Assembly (NCBI RefSeq): GCF_026151205.1 | Contig: NC_087079.1 | Coordinates: 5,227,230-5,291,229 of the forward strand | Source of the DNA: Bolinopsis microptera | Lineage: Eukaryota > Ctenophora > Tentaculata > Lobata > Bolinopsidae | Length of the DNA stretch: 64,000 bases | Reading direction: 5' to 3' | Part shown: in pieces, positions 49,701 to 55,137 of the stretch | How the letters are laid out: every line of letters starts with the position of its first letter | Position numbering within the stretch: position 1 is the stretch's first letter | Notes under the pieces: model-generated | Databases searched by the model: none | Seen by the model: the letters and a program-made list of their open reading frames with translations, nothing else | What the model was told of the DNA's origin: nothing | Position numbers and translations under genes: made by a program

Positions 49701-52700
49701 GCACAGATGGTGCTTAATGAATAGTCTACATCGCAGCCTAATATAACTGCACGTCACAGGATGTGAACGTTGTAACGGTAACGCCCGGACTACAAGACGA
49801 ACACTACGGTATCCCCACCTCACTTCACGGCCAGCTAGGTCCTGTGGCTCTCTTCTGGGAATCTCTTAGTCCGCAGGAACTCATCGATATTCACACTGTT
49901 GGTAGGTTTACCGCCGTAGTTATCATAATAACCAGGGTAACCGAGGTCACCATAATGACTGGGATAACCAGGGTAACCATAGTTAGTACCGGGGTTAGCA
50001 GTGTTAATTTATAATCGCCGGACTGAAAACACGCTACGCCTTCAGTTTATTTTCAGTTTTTAATATCAACGTCTTTCTGTGTGTCATTCGGCTTTCAATG
50101 GATTTTTGTAAATGAATAACAATTTTAATACAATTTTAGTGTCGAGTTCTGACTCTGGTTAAGGCTCCTCAATCAATCAGTCAAATCTGAGACGAAGACA
50201 AAAAGTCCCATTTTTGTTGTTGTCGAAAAATCGGCACGATTTTTTGGAAAACTGCCTAAAATCAACCAAATTATGAGTTAGAATCAAATGAGAGGCAAGA
50301 ATGAAATATGTAAAGTTTATGAACTGATAGCAATTCACCTTTCAAAATTTGCTCCTTCATTAAATAAATTATCGATTTTTACTTTCCACACACTATTTTC
50401 AACTCACCCTGTATATTCTGGATCCTCCTCTAATATTTATCGTTATTTCATGGAATGTTTAGAGAAAGCAAATCACATTTAAGTGATTGATTTCTATATA
50501 ATTTGTCCGGGATTGAATAACCCAGCTGCATTCCAGGACTAAACAACTTGGCTCTGTTCCAGCCCCATTACTCTGGACCCCGGAAGGAAACTCTTTGTGA
50601 TCTCTCAGACAAACTTATACTTTACTACAGCGCCAAGGTATTGTCACACCCCTTTAGAGTGAGCTTTATTTTCTTGAAATGTTTGCTTCAGGTCGGCAAA
50701 TCAGTTTGATGCGCGGGCGATTGGGACCCTCATCCAGGATCATAATAATAAAACCAAATCACAATTAACTGTTTTTATAGGAGGAATTGTCCCCAGGAAT
50801 TATGCCTCGTCTGGCGACAATTATTAAATTATTTTGATAAAAAGTTTAACCCGGTGAAAAAATATGATATCCATTTAAACAGGCGTCAAAGGAGCACGTG
50901 GTACTAGACCTGGTAGCCAACAAGACACCAGCAGAGCGGTTAAACGGCCGACTCACTGGACACAATCTCAGCACCTGGAACATTAAGGTAGATTAAAATA
51001 CTGTATAGTAAGATGGTAGGCCGGGCAGGCTTCTAAATTTTAGGGATTAGGGATGAGATGTGCGCCAAGTTCGAGGAATTTGTCGTTACAATTTTCTTGG
51101 AAATGTTGTTTTTCTTGAGTGACGTCATCGAAGAAAGGGCTTATTACATACAGAGCACATGCTCTTGGAAAAGTTTAATGTGCAGGTAACATATGCATGG
51201 TAAAACGTAAAATGCGTGTCATCTGTGTGTGGAACTGGACTGTGCGCCAAATGGCTGTTCGTTAACTGTACGCCAAGAAACAGCCGCGATCTATCGGGGT
51301 TCGCCGTGAATCGGGGTTTTGATTGTTCACATTATGTATGTTACTGGTGTAACCCGTGCCAACAGCCGGGACTTTACTATCGCAGTTGAATTGCAAAAAT
51401 ATAAATTCGCTCAGTCGAAACTGGCCGCATAATAGAGTAAATTTAGTTGAGAGCGCCTCTTACGTATCCAAAAGTAATACTTAATAGACAATCTCGCAGC
51501 TCCTGGCTCGACTGCCAGATTACCTCGTGAGTTATGTCCAATTTAAGGTTGGATCTGCAGGAGTCATTTTTATAGGGCCTACGAAATAATTTCCACAGGT
51601 ATTTTCTCGAGCTGAACCTTCTACACCCTTTGAAAATCTTCTATTTGCTTGAATCTCAAAAATGGCGAGCTGGAGGCCAGTCTTACAGGTTCTAATCGGA
51701 CGTATCAGAGCTACTTCAGCTAGTGAGTTATGTCTTATTGAAGGTCAAGACTGGATCTGCAGGAGTCATTTTAGTGCCTACGAAATAATTTCCACCGGTA
51801 TTTTGTCGAGCTGAACCTTCTACACCCTTTGAACATCTTCTATTTGCTTGAATCTCAAAAATGGCGAGCTGGAGGCCAGTCTTACAGGTTCTAATCGGAC
51901 GTATCAGAGCTTTTTCAACTAGTGAGTTATGCCCAATTTAAGGTTAAGACTGGATCTGCAGTCACATTTTGGGTACAAAACCATCAATTAAATCACTTAC
52001 CATTTTTTAATTTGCTTATTCATATTGGCTTCGTTAGAGTTTTGTCGAAACTATACCGAAAAAAACAGTCTCATATAAACTATTACCGTTTTTTATTAAG
52101 CCGTTCGTAAATAAACGCGTACGCTCAGACCCACGCACTTTTTGGGATTATATTAGTATAAAATGCAGCCATGATAGTTATCTTCATTTGGGAGAAGGAA
52201 ATGGCCTCAGAAAATCGGGGTTTACCGTTTATCGGGGCGTGGTTAATCGGGATCTTATATTACCACCCCCGCTATTACAATGTACGACCAGAATTTTAGG
52301 GAGATGAATATTGTTTAATAATAATAGTAGTTTAATTTATTGTGAGCCATTACGTCAGTTTACAACTGGAAGGTGACAATTTTCTCCATTTTATTATCAT
52401 AAGATGGGCAAATATGATCAATACTCAGTTGTGGGGATACGCATAATTTAACAATAACAACCATAGAAAAACATAACTTTTATTTATAATAGTACAATTA
52501 ATACATATTATATTATTCTTATAAATAATTCAAAATTCTAAGTTCAACCAATGACACAGCCCGCCGCAGTCTGCACACGCAGCCACATGGATCATTGGTC
52601 ATTTGAAAATCACCAGATGCGGGTGTGAGCGCCGCGCGTAGGGCCTGTTCAGTTTTAATCATCACCTTACAACTACAAGTCACCTTTATTAATTACCGAG

Positions 52701-54678
52701 CTTAATAATTTTCAGGATCTTAATAATTTTGAAAAATAATTCGATCGTAAGGGGCCATCTACTTAGGGCGTCCGGCAAATAGGGAGGGGGTGGTTTTGGA
52801 ATTTCGGAAAAATCGGGACAGGGGGAGGGGAGGGGGTGGTTTCTGAAAATCCGGACGTCTGGAAATTTTGGCGGATTAACGAAAAAGTCTCATTTATTAA
52901 TTATTTCAACTGTTTGAATTTTATTAACAATGAATTTGAGTTGGTTTTATTTGTACCCTTTAAACTTAAAGTAACTGGAAATCCGGACGTCCGGGGGAGG
53001 GGGGTGGTTTTGAAAATTCGGACACAACCGGACAGGGGGAGGCCAGGAGGGGTTGGTCTGAAAATCTGCGATTTTGGCGGACGTCCTAAGTAGATGACCC
53101 CTAAGAGCAGGCCGTGCGCGTGTGGCCGTCAACGTCGCCAATCCGCCATATTGCCAATATTATTATTAATAATGAATAAGTTAAAAAACCTTAACGGGTG
53201 ATACTCGTAGAATTAGGTAGTGCTCCATCGACAGTGAGCCGCGCGTGCCGACTGTAGGATGGTTTTTTAGCGCTAATTTCGGCCAGCACAATTTTCTTCA
53301 AACAAATAGATATTAAGTATCCTTCCCGACCTCTGATTGCAACAAAAATTGGTAAGCTTACTCATAGACTTACAAGGAAAGTGTCCGAAAAGTTTAAAGC
53401 ATATTCAACCATCAGAAATTATGTTACAGCTAAAAGCAACGTATTTCGCCCCATTTTCATCACTATATCAACTCCGATATCCACCAAATTTTTCGGACAG
53501 TTGTGAAAGCCCTATTGGAAGGTCGTCGCCAATTTTCAGAATGATCTCATTCAAGGAACTGAAGATATATCCAAATAATACGACAAAAATCAACGAATTT
53601 GGTCAAATTTGGTCAAATTACGCGACTTTTACAGCTAATTTTGCTCCAAAAGCCGCGCACCATCAATTATGGCATCTAGGCGAAACTCACTGATCTTTCC
53701 AAAAAGGTATGACAAATTTTGTATTGTGAAAATTCTCACAGTCTCTAGAAAACAATGGTACAAAAATTTTTAAAATCCGAGCAAGTTTATTTTTATGGTG
53801 CACCACCTAGTAGAATATTTGTTCCAATTATCAGGACCGTCGACGAGTCGAACTCGGCGCGCGTCCTGGTAGGTTGTAAACCTACATAACAAAACCTACA
53901 TAACAAACAAAACCGCACGCTCGTGATCGAGCACGCGACTCCGCGAACATCAAGAAAACAACAATTTTTCTCAAGAAACAATTTGAAGCAGCGGCGCTGC
54001 TCGAGCTTGGAACAGTACGCGGTTCTACGTAGTCGTCTAGAGCTCGACCTTCTTTCAACCACTTAATTATGTGACATGTACTTTGTAATTGTATTAAGAC
54101 AGAAATTATATCAATTTTAATAATAATTATCATTAACATGTGCTAGCAAGTTATTATTTGCATGTTGATGTACGTTTACACAACTATTTCTATAGAAATA
54201 AATTGATTAATTGCTTCGGTTTTCAACACTGCTAAAAACAAATCATGCCGGCCCACCGAGGAAGCAGTCGCTGAAACAACACTCAAAGTTAATCAGCCTT
54301 CGTACTTCCTTTCGGAGACTGTAAAATGTCAATGAATCATCAGTAATTGAGTAATGCTGTAATGGTGTCCTTGATGGACAAGCACTCGTCACACGAGGCC
54401 GAAACAAACGGCGCAGGCTCCGCCTTGCAACCACGTACTAATTTAAGGTGGGGTGGTGTACGCCGTCTGCACAATCTACAGTACGTCTTAGTAAGACACT
54501 CAACCGACACTCTCTCAGGATATCCTGGCATGTGTGGGTGGAGTGCAGCTGATATTTCCTCTTCTGGAGAGTATAGGACCGGTTCCTGAACCTGCTAACT
54601 CCTCTCTACACTCACAACTTAAACCGGTTTACCTCCGGTCCCATTACACCAGTGATTCCTCTGTTGGCATCCACGAAG
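10574..54678 (+). CDS. Neurobeachin-like (NBEAL1/NBEAL2-type) gene, N-terminal part, about 26 exons
   Basis: Large BEACH-family scaffold gene; relatives act in vesicle trafficking and granule or lysosome-related organelle biology. Exons were found by translating between AG acceptors and GT donors, and the phases join without conflict from 10574 to 26615 and from 49760 to 54678. Order: armadillo-like N-terminal helices (10574-23670), concanavalin A-like domain (24591-49901; residues such as WPHGKNCYTFVCWFKL, GFEGFFRPDGTLHIAVC and GIPTSLHGQLGPVALF), then the NGRLTGHNLSTWNIK and CVGGVQLIFPLLE segments typical of NBEAL proteins. By memory the N terminus aligns with human NBEAL1 from near its start, so only a short first exon is missing. 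About 940 residues are covered. The PH, BEACH and WD40 exons are not seen and should lie past the right edge. The intron between 27.96 and 49.76 kb holds an opposite-strand gene and a tRNA gene. Identity is confident; the 27945 exon and both gene ends are not. Confidence 0.9.
10944..11041 (+). CDS. NBEAL-like exon (armadillo-like N terminus)
   Basis: Acceptor TTGTCTTCAG, donor GAAG|GTTAAA. The phase joins the preceding exon (AA+G). It encodes a helix ending LAKELENQMSYLKE. Confidence 0.85.
11319..11397 (+). CDS. NBEAL-like exon (armadillo-like N terminus)
   Basis: Acceptor TATTTTCAG, donor CGAG|GTACTC. Encodes SRAHGLILYLVILSR, a hydrophobic helix that lines up with the early LSILLVKFFIILCR helix of vertebrate NBEAL1 (alignment from memory). 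Confidence 0.85.
11618..11804 (+). CDS. NBEAL-like exon (armadillo-like N terminus)
   Basis: Acceptor ATCTCCTCAG, donor GAG|GTAAAT. Encodes 62 whole codons after completing an Arg codon, ending NQAVANWLQAILLE. A longer run of ORF in another frame here is a shadow. Confidence 0.85.
12108..12169 (+). CDS. NBEAL-like exon
   Basis: Acceptor TGTTTTCAG, donor AGAG|GTAACG. Small 62-base exon, phase 0 in and phase 2 out, encoding ITCYYSFMCDRQNNWMNIVK. Confidence 0.8.
12436..12575 (+). CDS. NBEAL-like exon
   Basis: Acceptor ACTTTACAG, donor AATG|GTAACA. Completes a Ser codon and encodes ETLLDALALDDPASIQAPVV and following residues, with hydrophobic helix periodicity. Confidence 0.8.
12681..12892. mobile_element. 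Intronic MITE, 212 bp, with 8-bp target duplication
   Basis: Ends AGACCTTTACC...GGTAAAGGTCT with longer imperfect arms (CCGATxGTTxAAATTCG and CTAGCxCTAGAT). Flanked by CTCATGAT at 12673-12680 and 12893-12900. The 8-bp duplication suggests hAT or a related superfamily. Lies in an NBEAL intron. Confidence 0.88.
12957..13039 (+). CDS. NBEAL-like exon
   Basis: Acceptor CTGACTTACAG, donor GGAGAG|GTAAGC. Encodes VKHKLLALDLLGTFLCGGE, an armadillo-like helix. Leaves in phase 0. Confidence 0.85.
13480..13900 (+). repeat. Minisatellite, ~28-bp unit TTTTATCACACCGTTTTCTGTGTGA
   Basis: About 14 units with variants (CTGTGCGA, CTCTGTGA, CATTGTGTGA). Each has the small palindrome TGTGA..TCACA. Lies in the intron before the exon at 13918. 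Confidence 0.9.
13918..13971 (+). CDS. NBEAL-like micro-exon between two satellite-filled introns
   Basis: Acceptor TTAACCTGCAG, donor GTGTCG|GTGAGG. Exactly 18 codons (SPHVILTEVCYNMSCLVS). It is squeezed between a TTTTATCACACCG minisatellite (ends about 13900) and the 32-copy C-rich array starting at 13990. Confidence 0.8.
13990..17196 (+). repeat. C-rich satellite array: 32 copies of a ~100-bp unit
   Basis: Each unit starts GTGGTAGCACCGTTATACTG, goes on ATAAACACCTGATTAAT(G/T)ATTACACGTCATATTAC(C/A)TTAGTTCTCC and ends in variable C tracts around CACTATAACTCC and CACTCCCCCTCCCC. I counted 32 starts. Unit length varies from about 87 to 113 bases, nearly all from C-run length and loss of the CACTATAAC piece. 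Fills the intron 13972-18018 just after the donor. Confidence 0.95.
18019..18159 (+). CDS. NBEAL-like exon
   Basis: Acceptor TAACCCAG, donor GATAAG|GTAGGA. 47 whole codons (ETACGIINDSTFTALLSL and on). The donor is only 12 bp from a 238-bp TTCG microsatellite. Confidence 0.85.
18171..18408 (+). repeat. Perfect (TTCG)n microsatellite, ~59 copies
   Basis: 238 bases of uninterrupted TTCG, beginning 12 bases after the donor of the exon ending at 18159. Every unit contains one CpG. Confidence 0.97.
18598..18653 (+). CDS. NBEAL-like exon
   Basis: Acceptor ATTGTTTCAG, consensus donor CAA|GTAAGT. Encodes RQIDVRSLLSIYLQEISL and leaves two bases. Confidence 0.85.
19735..19778 (+). promoter_or_regulatory. 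Tandem E-box plus CArG box modules
   Basis: Two direct units of CACGTGATGCCCATATATGG. Each has the E-box CACGTG and a perfect CArG box CCATATATGG (19746-19755, 19769-19778). Confidence 0.4.
19865..19876. promoter_or_regulatory. Palindromic GGTCACGTGACC site
   Basis: Exact match to the CLEAR/TFEB-type E-box (GTCACGTGAC) on both strands. TCACGTGA-type sites are unusually frequent in this window. Confidence 0.35.
20345..20635 (+). repeat. Minisatellite, CATGTGTAACAGCACAT
   Basis: About 16 units of 16-18 bp with minor variants (ACAGGACATG, AACAACATATC). In an NBEAL intron just before the 41-base exon at 20682. Confidence 0.92.
20682..20722 (+). CDS. NBEAL-like micro-exon (41 bases)
   Basis: Acceptor TTGTTTCAG, donor TCG|GTAAGT. 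Completes a Lys codon, encodes AKDEEYEMLSLYI and leaves one base. Phase on both sides agrees with the neighbours. Confidence 0.8.
21135..21308 (+). CDS. NBEAL-like exon
   Basis: Acceptor CAACATTTCAG, donor CAT|GTGAGT. Encodes SSFLGVFVFDKLFRVLSE and AVIISCIRAYSSLMRK, matching the hydrophobic helices expected in this part of the family. Confidence 0.85.
21836..21930 (+). CDS. NBEAL-like exon
   Basis: Acceptor TATTTCCAG, donor ATG|GTGAGC. Encodes FEAHIGYLKMLDNITSPSLK and IIQAILDM, the run leading into the conserved (A/V)VEG(D/Q)H motif. Confidence 0.85.
22111..22283 (+). CDS. NBEAL-like exon with the conserved VVEGQH segment
   Basis: Acceptor CCCTGACTAG, donor GAG|GTAAGA. Encodes VVEGQHKAEFIVIQNLELLK and LFLKW-like helices. 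NBEAL proteins carry (A/V)VEG(D/Q)H at the same place, one of the better anchors for the identity. Confidence 0.88.
22537..22650 (+). CDS. NBEAL-like exon
   Basis: Acceptor ATGGTTACAG, donor GG|GTACGT. Encodes GGIITVITSFLSSPTRPLTS and HLVEQLLAIVEKIG, equivalent to the family segment just before the conA-like domain. Confidence 0.85.
22918..22981 (+). CDS. NBEAL-like exon
   Basis: Acceptor TACTTTGCAG, donor CAGATT|GTGAGT. Encodes SAIEVRQFILLFQVDYQI, aligning with the family's SxEEIRRLLRLL helix. Confidence 0.85.
23069..23134 (+). CDS. NBEAL-like exon
   Basis: Acceptor TTTTTCCAG, donor GGCAGT|GTAAGA. Exactly 22 codons (PLFSELISLIKRSGHF and on), phase 0 on both sides. Just downstream, in the same intron, is a 131-bp inverted repeat. 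Confidence 0.8.
23221..23512. repeat. Near-perfect inverted repeat, 131-bp arms, 27-bp spacer
   Basis: Arm 23221-23351 (TAAATTTCTATTGATCCCGT ... TAGTTGTGAAAAT) is matched by its inverted copy 23379-23512 with only a few differences. The whole intron 23135-23568 is little else, so the transcript would fold into a long hairpin. Confidence 0.93.
23569..23670 (+). CDS. NBEAL-like exon entering the conA-like domain
   Basis: Acceptor GTTAATTTCAG, donor ACTGCC|GTAAGT. 34 codons ending GAEGPNHFFDLQHQTA. The family's conA-like domain begins with this kind of 'G.x.FF.L....G' strand. Confidence 0.85.
23770..23960 (+). repeat. Minisatellite, GTCTATGCAACGTCTATGCAAC
   Basis: About 15 units of ~11 bp (GTCTATGCAAC, GTCCCTGCAC). 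The inverted form (GTTGCATAGAC) returns at 24409-24428, so this is the outer part of the big palindrome that follows. Confidence 0.88.
23883..24428. repeat. ~545-bp inverted repeat made of CCGGCTACTAG/CTAGTAGCCGG words
   Basis: Left arm GCACAGTACCATATGAACACCG...CCACTTTTGTAATAACAGCTCCTCAACTTC is matched by the right arm GAAGTTGAGGAGCTGTTATTAC...CGGTGTTCATATGG. Between and within them are about 30 ACCGGCTA(C/G)TA(G/A) words, each half-palindromic. Non-coding, inside the intron 23671-24590. Confidence 0.93.
24499..24554 (+). promoter_or_regulatory. Cluster of RFX X-box-like sites (GTTGTCATGGTAAC)
   Basis: Two exact copies at 24499-24512 and 24520-24533 and a third with one change (ATTGTCACGGTAAC). 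They match the RFX X-box pattern (GTNRCC..RGYAAC). More lie at 25920-25933, 28916-28929 (fully palindromic) and 61076-61089. Function is inference. Confidence 0.4.
24591..24739 (+). CDS. NBEAL-like exon, concanavalin A-like domain, first strands
   Basis: Acceptor TTTTCTGCAG, donor TACAG|GTTAGA. Encodes VPEIKVWPHGKNCYTFVCWF and KLDLKSAG, the 'P.i..WP...gftf..W..l' signature of neurobeachin-family conA domains. Confidence 0.93.
24908..25037 (+). CDS. NBEAL-like exon, conA-like domain core
   Basis: Acceptor GTGTTTTCAG, donor AAATGG|GTAAGC. Encodes SFYNANGYGFEGFFRPDGTL, then HIAVCNRKEFTTTSV and ending DNKW. Near-diagnostic for NBEAL1/2: vertebrate forms have FF(T)xSGxGFEAF and VAVCT(K/R)xEY here. 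Confidence 0.95.
25360..25413 (+). CDS. Candidate alternative or duplicated NBEAL exon (HFLGISHR copy A)
   Basis: Acceptor TATAATTTCAG followed by codons for HFLGISHRSPPPVPTKFP, then a possible donor CCG|GTACAA, giving 18 whole codons in phase 0. The first eight residues equal those of the exon at 26499, yet seven of eight codons differ synonymously. The frame continues with sense codons and meets a stop soon after 25500. It may be a mutually exclusive or extra exon, or a decayed duplicate. Confidence 0.45.
25451..25517 (+). promoter_or_regulatory. Second tandem E-box plus CArG box module
   Basis: CTCACGTGATGCCCTTATAT then GGGCATCAT, repeated twice and closed by a third CACGTGA. CArG boxes CCTTATATGG at 25463-25472 and 25492-25501; the unit is palindromic (GATGCCCTTATATGGGCATC). 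Directly after candidate exon copy A. Confidence 0.4.
26499..26615 (+). CDS. NBEAL-like exon, conA-like domain (HFLGISHR copy B)
   Basis: Acceptor AACTTTTCAG, donor AATCAG|GTAAAA. 39 codons, phase 0 on both sides: HFLGISHRGSPLLGMGEVCV, then RIDKKLTNKLQLASINCNQ. It continues the W-H...V/I.H strand after the exon ending DNKW. Confidence 0.85.
27945..27962 (+). CDS. Probable NBEAL-like exon with uncertain 3' end
   Basis: Acceptor TTTTTCCTTTTAG. The phase-0 frame reads TDHVFTVWYCLGATL and stays open to a stop at 28035. The WYCLGA part resembles the SCCIGSA segment of vertebrate NBEAL. A phase-0 donor that fits the next exon (GTATGG after 27962) would cut this off. If the longer form is used, another exon is needed or the message ends at 28037, giving a short isoform. 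Confidence 0.45.
28570..28575 (-). terminator. Candidate poly(A) signal of the permease-sulfotransferase gene
   Basis: AATAAA on the minus strand, about 390 bases beyond the stop codon at 28964. Position fits a short 3' UTR; no cleavage site can be seen. Confidence 0.3.
28964..30947 (-). CDS. TauE/SafE-type permease with an inserted sulfotransferase-like domain (one frameshift)
   Basis: Reads from ATG at 30947. Residues 1-133 are four hydrophobic spans like the first half of a TauE/SafE (DUF81) anion exporter. Residues about 163-420 look like a soluble sulfotransferase: VFFVVGSQKEDSDWLH at the place of the 5'-phosphosulfate loop and VYLYRDPRDVIQSTS (about 304-318) as the 3'-phosphate motif. 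That frame ends at 29598. A second frame (+1) starts at an ATG at 29641, overlaps by 44 bases and encodes the second membrane half, with GLFSGFLAGLIGVRSPPLII, the family's G..xGxxGxxGPP motif. Read together this is permease-half / sulfotransferase / permease-half, possibly coupling sulfate or sulfonate transport to sulfonation (inference). The canonical K/RSGTTW loop is replaced by QKEDSDW, so catalysis is uncertain. A CTAAC...TTATCTTAG acceptor just before the ATG suggests a 5' UTR exon upstream. Nested, antisense, in the long NBEAL intron. The frameshift may be an assembly indel, a pseudogene lesion or two cistrons. Confidence 0.75.
30948..36519. other. NBEAL intron, no gene seen
   Basis: The first part should hold the promoter and 5' UTR exon of the minus-strand permease gene. 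Otherwise unique AT-rich DNA with weak repeats; short ORFs lack protein-like character. Confidence 0.5.
36520..36961 (+). repeat. Long direct repeat, copy 1 (~440 bp)
   Basis: From TTGCACGAATTGGCCAATAA through TTTATACGAAGAAGGACTGA to ACGGAGCTCTGAAGTTGAAT. Repeated with a few indels and substitutions at 41943-42397. Non-coding. Confidence 0.85.
37151..38411. mobile_element. TIR element of ~1.26 kb with repeated GGCCATTTTGTGAGGC words, TA target site
   Basis: Ends CGGGTATATGCCTCACAGAA and the inverted TTCTGTGAGGCATTTACCCG, each beside a TA. Inside, TGCCTCACAAAATGGCC recurs in both orientations (37340, 37507, 37675, 37837, 37855, 38030, 38035, 38372) and a ~175-bp block is tandemly duplicated. 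No transposase. Probably a non-autonomous Tc1/mariner-like family that grew by internal duplication. Confidence 0.75.
37857..38203 (+). repeat. Tandem duplication (~175 bp x 2) inside the TIR element
   Basis: Two almost identical copies running from GGCCATTTTGTGAGGCG through CCTATATTGAACAATGTTCG to GAAAACAAATTTT. Differences are single bases, so the duplication is recent. Confidence 0.85.
39550..39955 (+). repeat. Diverged direct repeat, copy 1
   Basis: Shares GCGACTACTTTGAAT, AAGACTTCCATA.CTTGA and ATGAGGTAATAATCAT..ATGTTAC.GTTTAGGACA plus ACAATGATGCAATCT with 42790-43030. Confidence 0.65.
40404..41747. mobile_element. Fold-back element, 1344 bp, G/C-run ends, 8-bp target duplication
   Basis: Begins with a G run then CCAATGGCATAAATGG and ends with the inverted word followed by a C run. 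GGTTCGAG flanks both sides (40396-40403, 41748-41755). Inside are nested inverted blocks: CGAGCTCGTGTTGCAAAGGG with GGAGGCCTGCCTTCCGAGAT, a thrice repeated AATGAACAGGGTAGCATGAA unit, and a GGAGAAAATGGAGAATTACT hairpin present at both ends. No coding frame. Unknown superfamily. Confidence 0.82.
41943..42397 (+). repeat. Long direct repeat, copy 2 (~450 bp)
   Basis: Second copy of 36520-36961, about 5.4 kb away in the same orientation. Identity is high over the whole block. Together with the next pair it marks a segmental duplication around the fold-back elements. Confidence 0.85.
42790..43030 (+). repeat. Diverged direct repeat, copy 2
   Basis: Shorter copy of 39550-39955 in the same order; some intervening sequence has been lost. 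Confidence 0.65.
43031..44407. other. NBEAL intron, no gene seen
   Basis: Holds a short (TGAAA)n run near 43537 followed by GAGCATTTATATCCCGCTTA-like sequence that could be an old SINE; no terminal features found. Confidence 0.45.
44408..44489 (+). tRNA. tRNA-Leu(UAA), bacterial/organellar type
   Basis: A full cloverleaf can be drawn. Acceptor 44408-44414 with 44482-44488 (six of seven pairs; C-U at the first position), D arm 44417-44433 with loop GAATTGGTAGA, anticodon arm 44435-44451 with loop TTTAAGA (anticodon UAA at 44442-44444), a long class II variable arm CGCC-GCAA-GGTG, and T arm 44465-44481 with loop TTCAAGT. The D arm GGCGGAATTGGTAGACGC is the form of bacterial, plastid and mitochondrial tRNA-Leu, not of animal cytosolic tRNA-Leu. 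No CCA is encoded. The internal A-box-like (TGGCGGAATTGG) and B-box (GTTCAAGTC) sequences and a TTTT at 44494-44497 would allow pol III transcription. It sits alone in an AT-rich intron. Confidence 0.85.
44494..44497 (+). terminator. Pol III-type T4 stop after tRNA-Leu
   Basis: TTTT five bases past the discriminator base, the usual place for an RNA polymerase III terminator. Confidence 0.45.
44498..46514. other. NBEAL intron, no gene seen
   Basis: AT-rich, a small TA run near 46133-46144. No ORF of note. Confidence 0.5.
46515..47112. repeat. Possible TIR element with TGTAGTGCGAC ends
   Basis: GTATTGTAGTGCGACACG at left and the inverted TCGCACTACAGTAC at right, next to purine-rich AGGAGGG words. 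A nearer inverted copy (GCACTAAAGTTCGTGTCGCACTACA at 46580-46604) forms a hairpin with 46524-46548. No ORF; class unknown. Confidence 0.45.
46940..47010 (+). repeat. Short tandem repeat TACTGCCTGGATAAGACC
   Basis: Two and a half direct units of 18 bases, with a degenerate third (CACTGATAAGACCTGCTCC). Confidence 0.7.
47792..47973 (+). CDS. Candidate exon of unknown gene (strong splice sites)
   Basis: Acceptor TTAATTTGTCTTGTAG and consensus donor CAAAG|GTAAGT bracket 182 open bases in phase 0 (MANYSRVKKYRLFKGLQGNN, then ...YMALIMCLYGKI). It lies in the long NBEAL intron, but its exit phase (two bases) does not fit the next NBEAL exon at 49760. I do not recognise the peptide. It may be an alternative NBEAL exon, part of another gene, or chance. 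Confidence 0.25.
48158..48226 (+). repeat. Polypyrimidine CCCCT simple repeat
   Basis: About 70 bases of CCCCT/CCCCTT repeats on the plus strand. Confidence 0.9.
48959..49024. repeat. Perfect 30-bp inverted repeat, 6-bp loop
   Basis: ATAGTAGATAAATTAAAAAT plus GGTTTGGAAA (48959-48988) pairs perfectly with 48995-49024. Loop TTACCA. Confidence 0.95.
49760..49901 (+). CDS. NBEAL-like exon, end of conA-like domain
   Basis: Acceptor GCACGTCACAG, donor GTTG|GTAGGT. Encodes PGLQDEHYGIPTSLHGQLGP and VALFWESLSPQELIDI, the 'aGtQD...G.PtsL.GqlG.v..F.E.L' block found in all NBEAL proteins. Leaves one base. Confidence 0.93.
50537..50637 (+). CDS. NBEAL-like exon after the conA-like domain
   Basis: Acceptor CATTCCAG, donor GCCAAG|GTATTG. 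Encodes LNNLALFQPHYSGPRKETLC, then DLSDKLILYYSAK. The family has 'GpN...F........L..kLLLyYs.kA' here. Confidence 0.93.
50883..50987 (+). CDS. NBEAL-like exon (NGRLTGHNLSTWNIK)
   Basis: Acceptor CATTTAAACAG, donor ATTAAG|GTAGAT. 35 codons including VVLDLVANKTPAERLNGRL and TGHNLSTWNIK, matching the invariant 'ldLs.....dGRLtGh.v..WdiKD' block. Confidence 0.94.
51526..51963 (+). repeat. Tandem repeat, ~198-bp unit, 2.2 copies
   Basis: Unit from GTGAGTTATG(T/C)CCAATTTAAGGTT through GGATCTGCAGGAGTCATTTT, TCGAGCTGAACCTTCTACAC and CTTGAATCTCAAAAATGGCG to TCGGACGTATCAGAGC. A third partial copy starts at 51921. In an NBEAL intron. Confidence 0.9.
52751..53101. mobile_element. PIF/Harbinger-type MITE, 351 bp, TAA target site
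   Basis: Ends GGGG(C/T)CATCTACTTAGG with (G/A)CGTCCG; flanked by TAA at both sides (52748-52750, 53102-53104), the trinucleotide preferred by PIF/Harbinger. The interior has G-rich tandem words (GGGGGAGGGGAGGGGGTGG) and repeats of AAATCCGGACGTC. Confidence 0.82.
53105..54518. other. NBEAL intron, no gene seen
   Basis: Short ORFs on both strands, including overlapping frames near 53.8-54.5 kb, have no recognisable motif and no splice logic. Confidence 0.5.
54519..54678 (+). CDS. NBEAL-like exon (CVGGVQLIFPLLE)
   Basis: Acceptor ACTCTCTCAG, donor GAAG|GTTAGA. Joins the previous exon in phase 0 to give NIK|DILACVGGVQLIFPLLE, the conserved 'KDvincvGG...LfPLLE' segment. The rest is a variable linker. 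A longer ORF overlapping its start in another frame is a shadow. Confidence 0.92.
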
Positions 54679-55137
54679 GTTAGAAAGCTACCTTATTTTT
54701 TTCAATCAGCTAAATTATTATCTAAGTTAATTTCTCGACTGTATTGCTGTTAACATAACGGTAAACCCCAATGCAGTGATGGAGAAAAGTTCGAATTGTT
54801 TACATATTTTTGTAGTTTATTATAGTGGCGGCGAAGTATTACACCGCACGGCGCACGTGTTCAGTGTTGTGTCGGCGCACGTGTTGTGTCAGCTATGAAC
54901 AGTTCTCAAAGGAGTTTACGAATATTGTAAGATCATTGGTCCAAAGAATTAAAAATTTATAAACTTGAACCGTCTTGATATGTCTTTCAAAAAATACCGT
55001 ATTTCGCGTGACATTATACTGATTTTTGTCGTGATTATTTTCGGTTACTGAAACGTATTCTGACTGAACGGAAAACATGGTGTAAAAGATAACGTAGCCT
55101 ACTATAAACTTATCACTTCTTAACGACAACAAATTAT

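Noticed and set aside
53830-53875. GAGTCGAACTCGGCGCG-like text suggesting a T-arm of a minus-strand tRNA
   Set aside because: No acceptor stem, anticodon arm or D arm could be fitted around it.
54347-54589. 80-codon plus-strand ORF
   Set aside because: Overlaps the NBEAL exon at 54519 in a different frame; the family match is in the other frame.
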